Shown in pieces: positions 41,807 through 50,159 of a DNA stretch of 64,000 nucleotides; the stretch's first letter is position 1; every line of letters starts with the position of its first letter. A model generated the notes under the pieces. The model had not been told where the DNA came from and did not search any database. It was given only the letters and a program-made list of their open reading frames with translations. The DNA is from Catenulispora sp. GP43 (GTDB lineage Bacteria > Actinomycetota > Actinomycetes > Streptomycetales > Catenulisporaceae), in NCBI RefSeq assembly GCF_041260665.1, contig NZ_JBGCCT010000010.1, forward strand, positions 248,001 through 312,000. Direction: 5' to 3'. Made by a program: the position numbers and the translations under genes.

Positions 41807-44167
41807 CTAGTGCAGCCCCATGAGCCTTTGGCGAAGCTCGTCTGCTTTGCGGTCGAGGAAGGGTTCAAGCAACTCCAGCGCCTCGTCGCGAGCTCGCACA
41901 GCCTCCGGAGCACTGGAGAGTTCCGAATAGGCCTCACTCAAAAGGCACAGCGTCTTCGCCAACTCGTAGGCGTCGCCATCTCGGCGGCGCGTCACTTCCG
42001 CGTCCCGGTGAAAGGCAAGGCCCTCGGAGCCGTTTCCAAGGAGGCGGAGGACCTGTCCCATGCCGTCGAAGGAATCCGCCTCGCCTCGCACGCGTTCGAC
42101 GGACTGTATTGCCAGGCAGGACTCGTATTGCACCAGGGCTTCATCCAAACGCCCTTGCCGCAGCCGCAGCCCTGCATGAGCCAAGTGCGTCTGATGGCGC
42201 ATGTTGCCGCTCAGGTTGCCATAGGCCTCGAGCCACTGCTCGGCTTGGTCGTACAGTCCAAGTTCAGTACACGTTCTGATCAGCCGAACCGAGTTCGCGA
42301 CGGCCGGGTGCGAATCGTCAGCGAGACCCGGAGGCGCGGCCGGCGGCAGACTCTCGGCGATCCGCAAAGCCTCCTCGGGTGCGCCCATGTCCAAGTGGCA
42401 CTCGGCGAGGTTACCGATGATGAACTGCCGCATCGTGAAGGGTTCGTCCGGGCCTAGAGCGTCCAGCGCACAATGAAGGCTCGTGATGGCTTCCGGGAAC
42501 TCTCTGAGTAGTAAGTGAGCCACCGCCACCCGGTTGGCGGCCAACGTGATCCCCTGCCGATCGCCGATCGCCTCGTAGAGCGCGAGGGCAGCGGAATGCT
42601 GCTCGAGTGCATGCCGGTAGTCTCGAATGCCCTTGAGGGCTGCTCCCAACGTGTTACGCACCGCCGCCTCGGCGGCCGAGTCGGCCAAACGCACCGCCGC
42701 GGTCACGCCGAGATCAGCGGCTTCCAACCAGTATTCGTAGTCCCGTTCAGCATCGAACAACGGCTCCGCGGATACAGACAATCGCCACGAGAGGTCGTCG
42801 AAGCCACGTGCCGAGGCGATCCTGGCGATCGCCATGATGGCGTCCTTCTCCTCCTTGTACCAGGCGATCACCTGCTCTCTTCCGTCCCCGATTCGTGAAG
42901 CGGCGCTCGCGATGGCGTCCACATAGAAATCGGCGAGCCGGTGCAAGGCGGCCTGCCTGGCTTCGGCCGTTTCTTGCTGTTCCGCAGCGTGAATCGCGTA
43001 CGCACGAAGCAGATCGTGAAACTGGAAACGCCCCGATGCGGTCCGCTCGATCAGATGCGCCCCAGTAAGCAAGTCCAGATACTCTCCCGTCTGGAGTGGA
43101 GACGCCTCCGCCAGCACCGCCGCCGAATCCTGACCAAAGTCAATACCCGGATGCAGCCCGAAAAGACGGAAGGCCCTGGCGGCCGAGTCCGGCAGGTGCC
43201 GATACGACCAAGCGAAGACCGACTCAACAGGCTGCTGCGCGGCCGACCCGTCCGACATGTCAGTAACCTCATCCACGGTAAGGAGTAACGACTGGTGACG
43301 CAGTCCGTCGATCACGGCTTGCAGCGGCGTTGAAGGCCGAACGACGGCCCGCTCAGCCGCGATACGCAGCGCCAGCGGCAGGCCGGCGCACAAAGCCGCG
43401 AGTTCGGCGATAGCCGAGCGGTCGGCATCCCCGCGGTCCCGCATCGCAGAACTCAGCAAGGCAGCGGATTCATCCGCGTCGAACAGGCCGAGATCGATTC
43501 GGGTACCGCCGATGAACCTGGAGAGCGTCGGGAGCCTGCCGCGGCTCGTGATGAGCACCAACGAGTCGCCGCTGCCGGGCAGCAGGACCCGGGCTTGGCC
43601 GGCGGTCCCCACGTTGTCGAGAATGATGAGCAAGGCACGGTCGGCAGCCAGGGAGCGGAAGAGCTCGGCCTGTTCTTCCACTTCATGCGGAATGTCGTGA
43701 GCGGGTATTCCCAAAGCACGGATGAAGCGGTTCAGGGCTGTGGTCGGTGGCATCGGGGCCTGCGGCGAATACCCCCGAAGGTCGATGAAGAGTTGTCCGT
43801 CTGGGTAACGGGCACGGACTTCGTGGGCGAACCGGAGGGCCAACGAGGTCTTCCCCGCACCGCCCGCCCCAACGATGAGTGCGACCTGCGGCCCACCACT
43901 CGGCTGCGCCCGGCCGCCGCCCACCAAGGCTCGCAACCGTTCCAGCTCGGGCTCACGCCCGACGAACAACGGCAAAGTACCCGGGAGCTGGCGCGGGGGT
44001 GTGGGCAATGACGCGCGCGGGATGTCGAAACGAGTCTGGTAGTGGAAGTGCACTCCCCCACGGACATCGCGAGCCTGTACAACATCACGCGCCGTACCGG
44101 ACATCGTTGAAGACGAATGGAGCGGGCCGTCGGGGCTGTCAGGGCCGACAAACGGAGTTGTCGTCAT
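41807..44167 (-). CDS. NB-ARC/TPR NLR-like receptor with N-terminal amyloid-signalling-like motif
   Basis: A 786-residue STAND ATPase. Residues about 23-44 carry MSGTARDVVQARDVRGGVHF. The NB-ARC domain (about 70-330) has FVGREPELERLRALV, P-loop VGAGGAGKTSLALRFAHEV, Walker B RALLIILDNV, sensor LVLITSRGRLP and GLPLALRIAAE. A winged-helix part is followed by TPR-like repeats to the end. In animals, fungi and bacteria such receptors sense a ligand with the repeats, oligomerise, and pass a fold to an effector. The matching effector-like gene ends 17 bases away, tail to tail. ATG 44167 with GAGGTGG upstream is preferred over GTG 44176. Confidence 0.87.
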   Translation of the reverse strand: MTTTPFVGPDSPDGPLHSSSTMSGTARDVVQARDVRGGVHFHYQTRFDIPRASLPTPPRQLPGTLPLFVGREPELERLRALVGGGRAQPSGGPQVALIVGAGGAGKTSLALRFAHEVRARYPDGQLFIDLRGYSPQAPMPPTTALNRFIRALGIPAHDIPHEVEEQAELFRSLAADRALLIILDNVGTAGQARVLLPGSGDSLVLITSRGRLPTLSRFIGGTRIDLGLFDADESAALLSSAMRDRGDADRSAIAELAALCAGLPLALRIAAERAVVRPSTPLQAVIDGLRHQSLLLTVDEVTDMSDGSAAQQPVESVFAWSYRHLPDSAARAFRLFGLHPGIDFGQDSAAVLAEASPLQTGEYLDLLTGAHLIERTASGRFQFHDLLRAYAIHAAEQQETAEARQAALHRLADFYVDAIASAASRIGDGREQVIAWYKEEKDAIMAIARIASARGFDDLSWRLSVSAEPLFDAERDYEYWLEAADLGVTAAVRLADSAAEAAVRNTLGAALKGIRDYRHALEQHSAALALYEAIGDRQGITLAANRVAVAHLLLREFPEAITSLHCALDALGPDEPFTMRQFIIGNLAECHLDMGAPEEALRIAESLPPAAPPGLADDSHPAVANSVRLIRTCTELGLYDQAEQWLEAYGNLSGNMRHQTHLAHAGLRLRQGRLDEALVQYESCLAIQSVERVRGEADSFDGMGQVLRLLGNGSEGLAFHRDAEVTRRRDGDAYELAKTLCLLSEAYSELSSAPEAVRARDEALELLEPFLDRKADELRQRLMGLH

Positions 44168-44266
44168 CGTGGCCACCTCGCAAGAAGCTTCCCCTGGATA
44201 CGGTGCATTTCAGCACGGTGCGGCGCAGCCCGCCTATGACGAGCTGCGCCGCACCGGACTCGGTTC

Positions 44267-44470
44267 TCAGATGGGCATCTCGAATTCGCCGTTGAACGCG
44301 CCGAGCAGGAACGTCTCCCACTCACCCCGGTTGAACACCAACACCGGTCCCTGCCGATCGCTGCTGTTGCGCACGTGCGCGGTGCCGCCGCCGAACCAGA
44401 CCTCCACGCAGTCCTTGTCGTTGGCGCAGAAGCTGCTCTTGGACCACTGCCTGCATCCGCCTGAGCCCAT
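44267..44470 (-). CDS. DUF397 protein
   Basis: A 67-residue protein with the DUF397 landmarks WSKSSFCANDKDCVEVW and VRNSSDRQGPVLVFNRGEWETFL. A strong GGAGGAGGAG precedes the ATG. DUF397 proteins usually work beside XRE-DUF5753 regulators in developmental or antibiotic control in Streptomyces-like bacteria. Here it lies between an NLR-like receptor gene and a SARP gene, on the same strand as both. Confidence 0.9.
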   Translation of the reverse strand: MGSGGCRQWSKSSFCANDKDCVEVWFGGGTAHVRNSSDRQGPVLVFNRGEWETFLLGAFNGEFEMPI

Positions 44471-44636
44471 GGCTCCTCCTCCCCGAAATGTTCGGCACCA
44501 GGGGTCAGCGACCGTTCCCGATGCCGCCTACTCGTGAGGGATTCCATCGCGGCACTTCAGACTTCTTGCCGTCGGCTTGACGAAACGCTTGCATCCACGG
44601 GCTCGCAGGTCCGGTAAAGCCCTACTGACATCGCCG

Positions 44637-47600
44637 TCACCGGATCAGAGTCGTTGCCGACGCGGCCCGGTGTAGTCCGAGGCGCTGATACAAGTCTTTG
44701 GCCCGCGCCAGATAGCGGCGGCTGGCCGTGGGCTCCTCCGGGGCAAGCAGTTCGCCGATGGCTCGCAAAGCATGTGCCTGGTCCAATGGCGCTTGCGCTG
44801 ATTCGGCTTCGGCCAGGGCCGTCGTGTAGCAGTCCAGGGCTGCCGTTCGGTCACCACCACGCTGGTGCAGGATCCCGGTGGCCAGGTGCACGTGGGAGCT
44901 CTGCAAAGGGTCCTCACTCTCCTCTGCCAGATGAAGAGCCCGGCTCAATTGGCGTGCCGCGATGCCGCTGTTGCCGAGATCAGCGTGGGCCACGGCGGCC
45001 TCCACGAGGGTCTCGGCCTCATTCCGATGGTCCGCGCCCGAGCGGGACCAAGCCAGGGCCTGCCTGAACGAAGCCAGGGCCAGGTCTGCTTGGCCGCGCC
45101 GGCGGTGGACCGCACCGATATTGGTGGCCAGCACGGCCAGGCACTGGGGATCACCGGACTCGGCGGCCAACGGCTGTGCCTGATGGAAGTAGGCCATCGC
45201 GACGTCGCACTCGTCAGCGATCAAGTGCATCTTGCCGAGATTGATGAGGACATCGCAGCGCAGTTCCGCGTCGCCGAGCGCGCTCGCAGCACTGAGTACC
45301 CGCTGCATGCATTCGAAGGCGGCGTCCAGTTGCCCCAGTTCGAACAGTCCGATGCCAAGGTGGTACTCGGCGGTCGCGCGCCGCTCCGGAGCGCCAAGGC
45401 CACCGAACATCTCAGCGGCGACGCGGAAATCTTCGACCGCTTCAGTACGGCGACCGGAGAGCCAGTGGATGCGCCCAGAGTGCAGTGTCGCTTCGGCCTG
45501 CCCATAAGGATGCTTGTTAACGGTCCAGATGGTGACGGCAGCGGTGGCGTGGGTCAGCGCCTTCTCGAGTTCTCCCGCGCGGGCATAGAACGCCGCGAGA
45601 TCCGTGTGTATCTGCGCGGCTGTCGCGAAGTCCTCGCTTGGATCGGTACTCGCCGACTGAAGGTCAGGAACATCCGTCGCAGCCTTACGCAACAGCTCGA
45701 TCGCCTCGCGCCAGTGTCCGCGCCGATCGAGGTGGCCGGCGAGGATGTGCAACAGCGAAGTCGTGGGTCCGCGCCAGCCATGCGCGGATGCGAACTCGAG
45801 GATCGCTGTCAGATTCGCAGATTCCAGATCCAGCCACGCGCGAACGGATTTGCGACTGTCAACGTCGATCGCGACGCCCGCAAGGTCCGCGGGTTCCGCG
45901 ATCGACTGAGGCTGAGAGGTATTGTGCGAGGCTGGTTCGGAGGGGTAGAGCGTTCGGCCGGCACGTTCGGCGGTCTGCAAGTAGAGCAAGAACGTCCGGT
46001 GGACAGCATCCTCGACATCATCGAGGGTCTGCTCATGCCAGGCACGGTCGAGAGCGAACTCTCGGATCAGGTCGTGCAAGCGATAGCGATGCCGTGTGGT
46101 CTCCTCGATCAGATGGTGCTCCACCAGGGCGTCCAGCGCCAGGTCGGTACCTGTGGCGTCGGACTGGGCAAGCGCCGCGGCGGCGGGCAAGCCGATGTCA
46201 GGGCCCGGGTGCCCGGCCAAACGGCACAGCAGGGTTCGCAGCTGAGCCGAGAGGGAGTAGAACGACAAGGCGATGGCGGAATCCACCGGCCCGGTGATTT
46301 GGTCGTCGGCCGACCGATGCCCCGGGGTGTCCAGGCGCGCGACCAGATCGCCGAGCTTCCAGTTGGGGCGCTTGCGCAAGTGTGCCGCAGACACGGTGAT
46401 CGCCAACGGCAGGCCGCCGCAGTGTGCCGTGAAGCGCCCGAGCGCTTCGGCGTCGACCTCCGCGGCGAAGCTGCGTTCGGTGATATCGGCGAGCAGTGCG
46501 TGCGCCGCCTCGTCGGGAAGCGTGCTCAAGGAACGCTGCCGCAGCCCTGACATGGTGCCCAGCTGTCGACGCGAGGTCAACAGGACCGCGGCCCCCGGCG
46601 CGGTGGGGAGCAGACACTCGACCTGTTCCAGGCTCTGCACGTCATCAAGAAGCAGGAGCAGACGCTTGCCGTAGATGCGACGGCGCCATAGAGCGGAAAG
46701 AGCATCGACCGACTCGGCACGGCCGACGTCCTGGACCGGCGCTCCGATTTCATCGAGGAGCTGGCGTAGCGCCTCCAGCGGGCCTATCGGGCTTTGGTGC
46801 GGGTGATGGCTGCGGAAGTTGATCTGGATCCGGCCATCTGGGCAGTCGTCACGAAGAAGGTGCGCGATACGCACCGCGAATGACGTCTTGCCGATTCCCG
46901 GCATACCGTCAATGGCAAAGATCGAAGGTCCGCTTGATCCGGATCCTAGGTCGGTGCGGACCGCTGCCAGCACATCGGCCAGCTCGGTTTCGCGACCGAC
47001 AAGGTAGCGCGGACCGCGATCAAGATTGTCGGGCGGCTTTTCCGACTGGTCCACTGCCGCGCCGGAGCCCGTCTGCGATCCCCCGGCCGGACCGTGCGTG
47101 CCGCTCCGCCTCGGCGACCTGGGAGCCAGCTCGCCTTTCAAAATCCTTTGATGAAGGAATCGCAGCTCAGGGTTCGGATCGGCGCCGATCTCCGACCGCA
47201 ATCGCTTCCGGGCTTCGCGGAACGTCGACAGGGCATCAGCCAGGCGTCCCGCCTGCGCCAGCGCGCGCATCAGCATGCCGACCGCCGCCTGGTCGACTCC
47301 GCCGATCGCGGTGAGCGCCGCGAGCTCGCTGACGAGTTCATCGGGATCGCTACCGAGCCTCAGCTCGAGATCGATGCGAGTCAGGACGGCGGAGCGCCGG
47401 CGCTCCCAGAGAGCACGCCTGGTCCCGTCCGCCCACTGGCCGACGAGCCCGGCCAACGGCTCTCCACCCCACAGGGCCTCCGCCTGACGGAACAAGGAAA
47501 CCGCCGCCTCGGGATCCGAGACGGCGGTGGACCGGGCACGAGTGACCGCTTGATCGAAGCGTCGCGCATCGACGAGTTCGGCTGGCACGTCGAGCAGATA

Positions 47601-47870
47601 GCCGCCGGAACGATTGGCACGGATCAGCCCCACGGTATCGCCCGCTTCGCGCAATTTGGTGCGAAGACGCGATATGTACACCTGGAGGGTTTCCCGTTCC
47701 TTGATCGGCGGATTGCCGTCCCACAGGCGGTCGGCGATGCTGCCCGTCGAGACAGACAGGCCAGAGGCGAGCAAGAGGATGGCTAAGACGTGCTGGGCTT
47801 TCGAAGCGCCGACGGGGATACAACGATCTTGATCCCAGATCTCGACAGGGCCTAGCACGCGAAAATACAC
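44637..47870 (-). CDS. AfsR/SARP-family regulator with NB-ARC and TPR domains
   Basis: A 1077-residue regulator. An OmpR-type DNA-binding domain (FRVLGPVEIW, VYISRLRTKLREAG, GGYLLDVPAELVDARRFDQ) is followed by the bacterial transcriptional activation domain (about 105-255, ending SEIGADPNPELRFLHQRIL). The NB-ARC domain (about 300-560) has YLVGRETELADVLAAV, P-loop IDGMPGIGKTSFAVRIAHLL and LLLLLDDV. A long TPR array fills the C-terminal half. Such proteins activate secondary-metabolite genes. GTG 47870 is preferred because AGGGGG lies upstream; GTG 47888 is possible. No obvious biosynthetic target is adjacent. Confidence 0.92.
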   Translation of the reverse strand: MYFRVLGPVEIWDQDRCIPVGASKAQHVLAILLLASGLSVSTGSIADRLWDGNPPIKERETLQVYISRLRTKLREAGDTVGLIRANRSGGYLLDVPAELVDARRFDQAVTRARSTAVSDPEAAVSLFRQAEALWGGEPLAGLVGQWADGTRRALWERRRSAVLTRIDLELRLGSDPDELVSELAALTAIGGVDQAAVGMLMRALAQAGRLADALSTFREARKRLRSEIGADPNPELRFLHQRILKGELAPRSPRRSGTHGPAGGSQTGSGAAVDQSEKPPDNLDRGPRYLVGRETELADVLAAVRTDLGSGSSGPSIFAIDGMPGIGKTSFAVRIAHLLRDDCPDGRIQINFRSHHPHQSPIGPLEALRQLLDEIGAPVQDVGRAESVDALSALWRRRIYGKRLLLLLDDVQSLEQVECLLPTAPGAAVLLTSRRQLGTMSGLRQRSLSTLPDEAAHALLADITERSFAAEVDAEALGRFTAHCGGLPLAITVSAAHLRKRPNWKLGDLVARLDTPGHRSADDQITGPVDSAIALSFYSLSAQLRTLLCRLAGHPGPDIGLPAAAALAQSDATGTDLALDALVEHHLIEETTRHRYRLHDLIREFALDRAWHEQTLDDVEDAVHRTFLLYLQTAERAGRTLYPSEPASHNTSQPQSIAEPADLAGVAIDVDSRKSVRAWLDLESANLTAILEFASAHGWRGPTTSLLHILAGHLDRRGHWREAIELLRKAATDVPDLQSASTDPSEDFATAAQIHTDLAAFYARAGELEKALTHATAAVTIWTVNKHPYGQAEATLHSGRIHWLSGRRTEAVEDFRVAAEMFGGLGAPERRATAEYHLGIGLFELGQLDAAFECMQRVLSAASALGDAELRCDVLINLGKMHLIADECDVAMAYFHQAQPLAAESGDPQCLAVLATNIGAVHRRRGQADLALASFRQALAWSRSGADHRNEAETLVEAAVAHADLGNSGIAARQLSRALHLAEESEDPLQSSHVHLATGILHQRGGDRTAALDCYTTALAEAESAQAPLDQAHALRAIGELLAPEEPTASRRYLARAKDLYQRLGLHRAASATTLIR

Positions 47871-47950
47871 CTCTGTGCCCCCTAACACTATGCGGAGTAT
47901 ATATTTCGCCCCTTTTACTCATACACCGCCACGGAGGAAGCCTCCAGATC

Positions 47951-48442
47951 CTATGAGGGATTCAGTCCACGAAGCTGGACGACGCAGCCGAGTTCGCGCG
48001 TCCACCGAAGAAGAGCCAGCAGGCGCGGATGCCGGCGCCCGTGCTCCCAACGCAGGACGGTCGCGTCGGTAACCTCGAGCCTTCTGGCGAGCTCAAGTTG
48101 AGTCATCGGCAGCCTGTTGCGAATCTCGGTGAGCGTCCGGAACAGACGTCGGGCCTGCCTCACATCCCACGCCTGCTCGGCGTCGGCCACTGATTCGGTC
48201 AGCGGGTAGTCCCCGTCCGCACTGCAGATCGTAAGGCGGAGGTTGAACACCCGAGCCCAACGGATGAGATGAAGGAGGGTGGGCGCGTCACGACCGGCCT
48301 CCCAATCGTTCAACGTCGAGACCGCCACGCCCAAATGCGCGGCCAGATCCCGCCTCCGACGGAGAACGCCGTGTTTGCGCCGCGCTAGAATCAGGACATA
48401 GACAAGGTCGCCAAGGTCCTCGGTCGCATTACCCGAGTACAC
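47951..48442 (-). CDS. Regulator with two helix-turn-helix domains
   Basis: A 163-residue protein with two HTH units: ILARRKHGVLRRRRDLAAHL then GVAVSTLNDWEAGRDAP (about residues 18-54), and MTQLELARRLEVTDATVLRW then EHGRRHPR (about 112-139). Both are XRE-like and followed by similar helices, which suggests an internal duplication and hence binding as a pseudo-dimer. A perfect 18-base palindrome lies 35 bases upstream of the start. The function of its targets is unknown. Confidence 0.78.
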   Translation of the reverse strand: MYSGNATEDLGDLVYVLILARRKHGVLRRRRDLAAHLGVAVSTLNDWEAGRDAPTLLHLIRWARVFNLRLTICSADGDYPLTESVADAEQAWDVRQARRLFRTLTEIRNRLPMTQLELARRLEVTDATVLRWEHGRRHPRLLALLRWTRELGCVVQLRGLNPS

Positions 48443-48476
48443 GCCGCAGCCACCTTATCGTTCGAAATTCCCCAGT

Positions 48477-48494
48477 TTTCGCACGCGTGCGAAA
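48477..48494. promoter_or_regulatory. Perfect 18-base palindrome, probable autoregulatory operator
   Basis: TTTCGCACGCGTGCGAAA reads the same on both strands. It lies 35 bases upstream of the double-HTH regulator gene, where it would overlap the core promoter. Confidence 0.75.
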
Positions 48495-48601
48495 GTGTAC
48501 AGGCGCTGCGTCACGAGAAATTAAAAGTCTGAGTTCTGCCGGTCGGGTCTCGTTAGAGTTGGCGCGTTCGCGCTCAACTTGAAGCCCCCGAGAGGTCTGA
48601 C

Positions 48602-48667
48602 TTGATCTACCAAGTGATAGGTGCCGCCGTCGCCGCCGCTCTGCCCTTCTGGGTGTGGCACCCGTAA
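48602..48667 (+). CDS. Possible 21-residue hydrophobic peptide
   Basis: A TTG start with GAGAGG eight bases upstream opens a 21-codon frame giving MIYQVIGAAVAAALPFWVWH plus Pro. It is hydrophobic with a Trp-rich end and could be a membrane peptide. No family is recognised, and the start is weak, so this is only a possibility. Confidence 0.25.
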   Translation: MIYQVIGAAVAAALPFWVWHP

Positions 48668-48818
48668 TCGGGATCGGGGCGGCTGCGCGCTTGAGCGGCA
48701 GTACGCCCCGGCCAACGCTGACGACGAGCGCATCGCAGGTGCCCATGATGCGGCTTTTCCCTTAAGATGGAGCCTTTCAACCCGAAGGCAACCGCAAGCG
48801 TTACATGCGCAGGATCAG

Positions 48819-48903
48819 TGCACCCGGAGGGATTCGAACCCTCATGCCCTTTTCGGGCCCCGGCTTCTCAGACCGGGCTGTCAACCAGTTGCAGCACGGG
48901 TGC
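48819..48903 (-). tRNA. tRNA-Leu-like gene, anticodon GAG
   Basis: 85 bases fold as a class II tRNA. The acceptor arms are GCACCCG/CGGGTGC. The D arm is CTG/CAG with GG in the loop. The anticodon stem is CCGGT/GCCGG with loop CTGAGAA (T33, anticodon GAG, A37). A long variable arm GCCC-GAAAA-GGGC is present. The T arm is GAGGG-TTCGAAT-CCCTC, and the discriminator is A. CCA is not encoded. The three-base-pair D stem is unusual for a bacterial tRNA-Leu. Confidence 0.75.
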
Positions 48904-48907
48904 TGGG

Positions 48908-48981
48908 TGCTTCCGGTGGGAGTCGAACCCACACTTACGACGCGCTGAACGCCGTGCCTCTGCCAGTTGGGCTACGGAAGC
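48908..48981 (-). tRNA. tRNA-like gene, anticodon CAG, atypical
   Basis: 74 bases fold with acceptor arms GCTTCCG/CGGAAGC, D arm GCC/GGC, anticodon stem CGGCG/CGTCG and loop TTCAGCG. The T arm is GTGGG-TTCGACT-CCCAC. The anticodon CAG would mean leucine. However, the variable loop is short (class I) and position 37 is C, not a purine, so identity and function are doubtful. It lies four bases upstream of the GAG tRNA. Confidence 0.6.
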
Positions 48982-48995
48982 TTGTGAAACATGAG

Positions 48996-49039
48996 AAGGG
49001 CCGCCCGGCCGGAGGTTTCCCTTCCGGCGGGCGGCCCTT
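48996..49039 (-). terminator. Strong terminator-type hairpin between mini-ORF and tRNA genes
   Basis: AAGGGCCGCCCGGCCGGA (48996-49013) and TCCGGCGGGCGGCCCTT (49023-49039) pair over 17 base pairs with a single bulge. It is the longest stem seen in the window. It stands downstream of a 25-codon ORF and upstream of two tRNA-like genes, all on the minus strand. Confidence 0.75.
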
Positions 49040-49040
49040 G

Positions 49041-49061
49041 GACCGTCACCTGGTGACGGTC
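49041..49061. repeat. 21-base palindrome after mini-ORF
   Basis: GACCGTCACC and GGTGACGGTC are exact complements around a single T. It overlaps the stop codon of the mini-ORF and directly precedes the long hairpin, so two alternative stem-loops are stacked here. Confidence 0.7.
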
Positions 49062-49137
49062 AGGCCGAGATCTCCTCCGGAAGGCGTGCAAGGCACAGGG
49101 ACCGGAGGACGCACAGTCGGGTCGCTTCGACGGTCAT
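49060..49137 (-). CDS. Leu/Cys-rich 25-residue mini-ORF (leader-peptide-like)
   Basis: AGGAG stands at good spacing before ATG 49137. The 25-residue product has RLCVLRSLCLARL in the middle: five Leu and two Cys overall. The stop lies within a palindrome and a strong terminator hairpin follows at once. Downstream on the same strand are two tRNA-like genes with leucine anticodons. The layout is that of a transcription-attenuation leader, but no homologue is recognised. Confidence 0.5.
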   Translation of the reverse strand: MTVEATRLCVLRSLCLARLPEEISA

Positions 49138-49265
49138 GTCCCTGCTCCTTCCTTTCCGATCTCGGCTTCGGAACCGCTTGATGGGTACAGTCTGCCGGGT
49201 TCGCAGGGGGCCGACAACCGATTTATCGAAAGCCAACTCTCCCCCATCGATGCCAAGATCCGCGG

Positions 49266-50129
49266 GTGGAGACTTCCGACATCACGCGTGCGATCGCGGC
49301 CGCGACTTCGATCACCGCGTCGTTCGACCTGCCAGTGGACGAGGCGGTCATCCTGCAGAACTCGAACAAGCTGGCACTGCGGCTTGCCCCATGCGATGTC
49401 TTTGCCCGGGTCGCCCACGTGGGGCAAGAGGTTGCACAGTTCGAAATCGAGCTCGCCCAGCGGCTCACCGAAGCCGGCGGCCCGGTGTGTCCCCTGGAGC
49501 CTCGGGTGGACCCTCGTGTGTACAGGCGCGATGGCTTCGCAGTCACGCTGTGGACCTACTACCACCAGCCCGAGACGCCGCATGCCCCACCAGGCGACTA
49601 CGCCGCGGCGCTGGAGCGGCTGCACGCCGGCATGCGCGACCTCGATGTGCCGAGCCCGCGGTTCACGGACCGCATCGCCGAGGCGGAAGAAGTCGTCGCC
49701 GACCGGGCTCGCTCACCGGAACTCGCCGACGTGGACCGCACGTTTCTCAGCGCCACGCTGGGAAGCCTGCGCAAGGCCATCGAGGGCCGCGGCGCCGTGG
49801 AACAGCTGCTGCACGGCGAGCCGTGGTCGGGCAATGTGCTCAACACAAAGAGCGGCCCGTTGTTCATCGACCTTGAGACGTGCTGCCGCGGCCCCGTCGA
49901 GTTCGACCTGGCTCATGCGCCCGAGGCGGTCGGCGGTCATTACCCGAACGTCGACCACGATTTGCTGGACAAGTGTCGGCAGCTCGTCCTCGCGATGCTC
50001 GCAGCATGGCGGTGGGAGCTTGGCGACCAGTTTCCGAACGGGCGGCGATTCGGGGAGGAACTCCTGCGCTTGCTGCGCGAGGGTCCTCCGTGGCCGGCAT
50101 TCGACGCGGCGGCAATTCATCCCCGGTAG
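49266..50129 (+). CDS. Aminoglycoside phosphotransferase-like (APH/choline kinase fold) protein
   Basis: A 287-residue kinase-fold protein: VILQNSNKLALRL, GQEVAQFEIELAQRLTEAGG, catalytic loop LLHGEPWSGNVLN and metal-binding FIDLETCCRGPVEFDLAHAP. The catalytic Asp of the usual HGDxxxxN is Glu (HGEPWSGN), a variant common in uncharacterised members. Small-molecule phosphorylation is likely; the substrate is unknown. GTG 49266 start. It is monocistronic and divergent from the tRNA/mini-ORF unit. Confidence 0.82.
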   Translation: METSDITRAIAAATSITASFDLPVDEAVILQNSNKLALRLAPCDVFARVAHVGQEVAQFEIELAQRLTEAGGPVCPLEPRVDPRVYRRDGFAVTLWTYYHQPETPHAPPGDYAAALERLHAGMRDLDVPSPRFTDRIAEAEEVVADRARSPELADVDRTFLSATLGSLRKAIEGRGAVEQLLHGEPWSGNVLNTKSGPLFIDLETCCRGPVEFDLAHAPEAVGGHYPNVDHDLLDKCRQLVLAMLAAWRWELGDQFPNGRRFGEELLRLLREGPPWPAFDAAAIHPR

Positions 50130-50159
50130 CAATATCCGAATCCGGCGCCGACTGACGAA

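Larger units (their letters stand above)
48443..48818. other. Intergenic region between HTH regulator and tRNA-like genes
   Basis: These 376 bases are richer in A+T than their surroundings. They hold the 18-base palindrome (48477-48494), GTACA words on both sides of it, and a possible 21-codon mini-ORF (48602-48667). Nothing else could be supported. Confidence 0.5.

Noticed and set aside
47868..47888. bldA-dependent TTA codon in the SARP gene
   Set aside because: TTA would be the second codon only if translation began at GTG 47888; the better ribosome-binding site favours GTG 47870, which excludes it.
48819..49061. tRNA-associated integration site of a mobile element
   Set aside because: No integrase, no second copy of the tRNA 3' end and no direct repeat flanking were seen within the window.
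48621..49181. 186-codon plus-strand frame with HPEGFEPS-like stretches
   Set aside because: It runs antisense through both tRNA-like genes; such frames are well-known false proteins.
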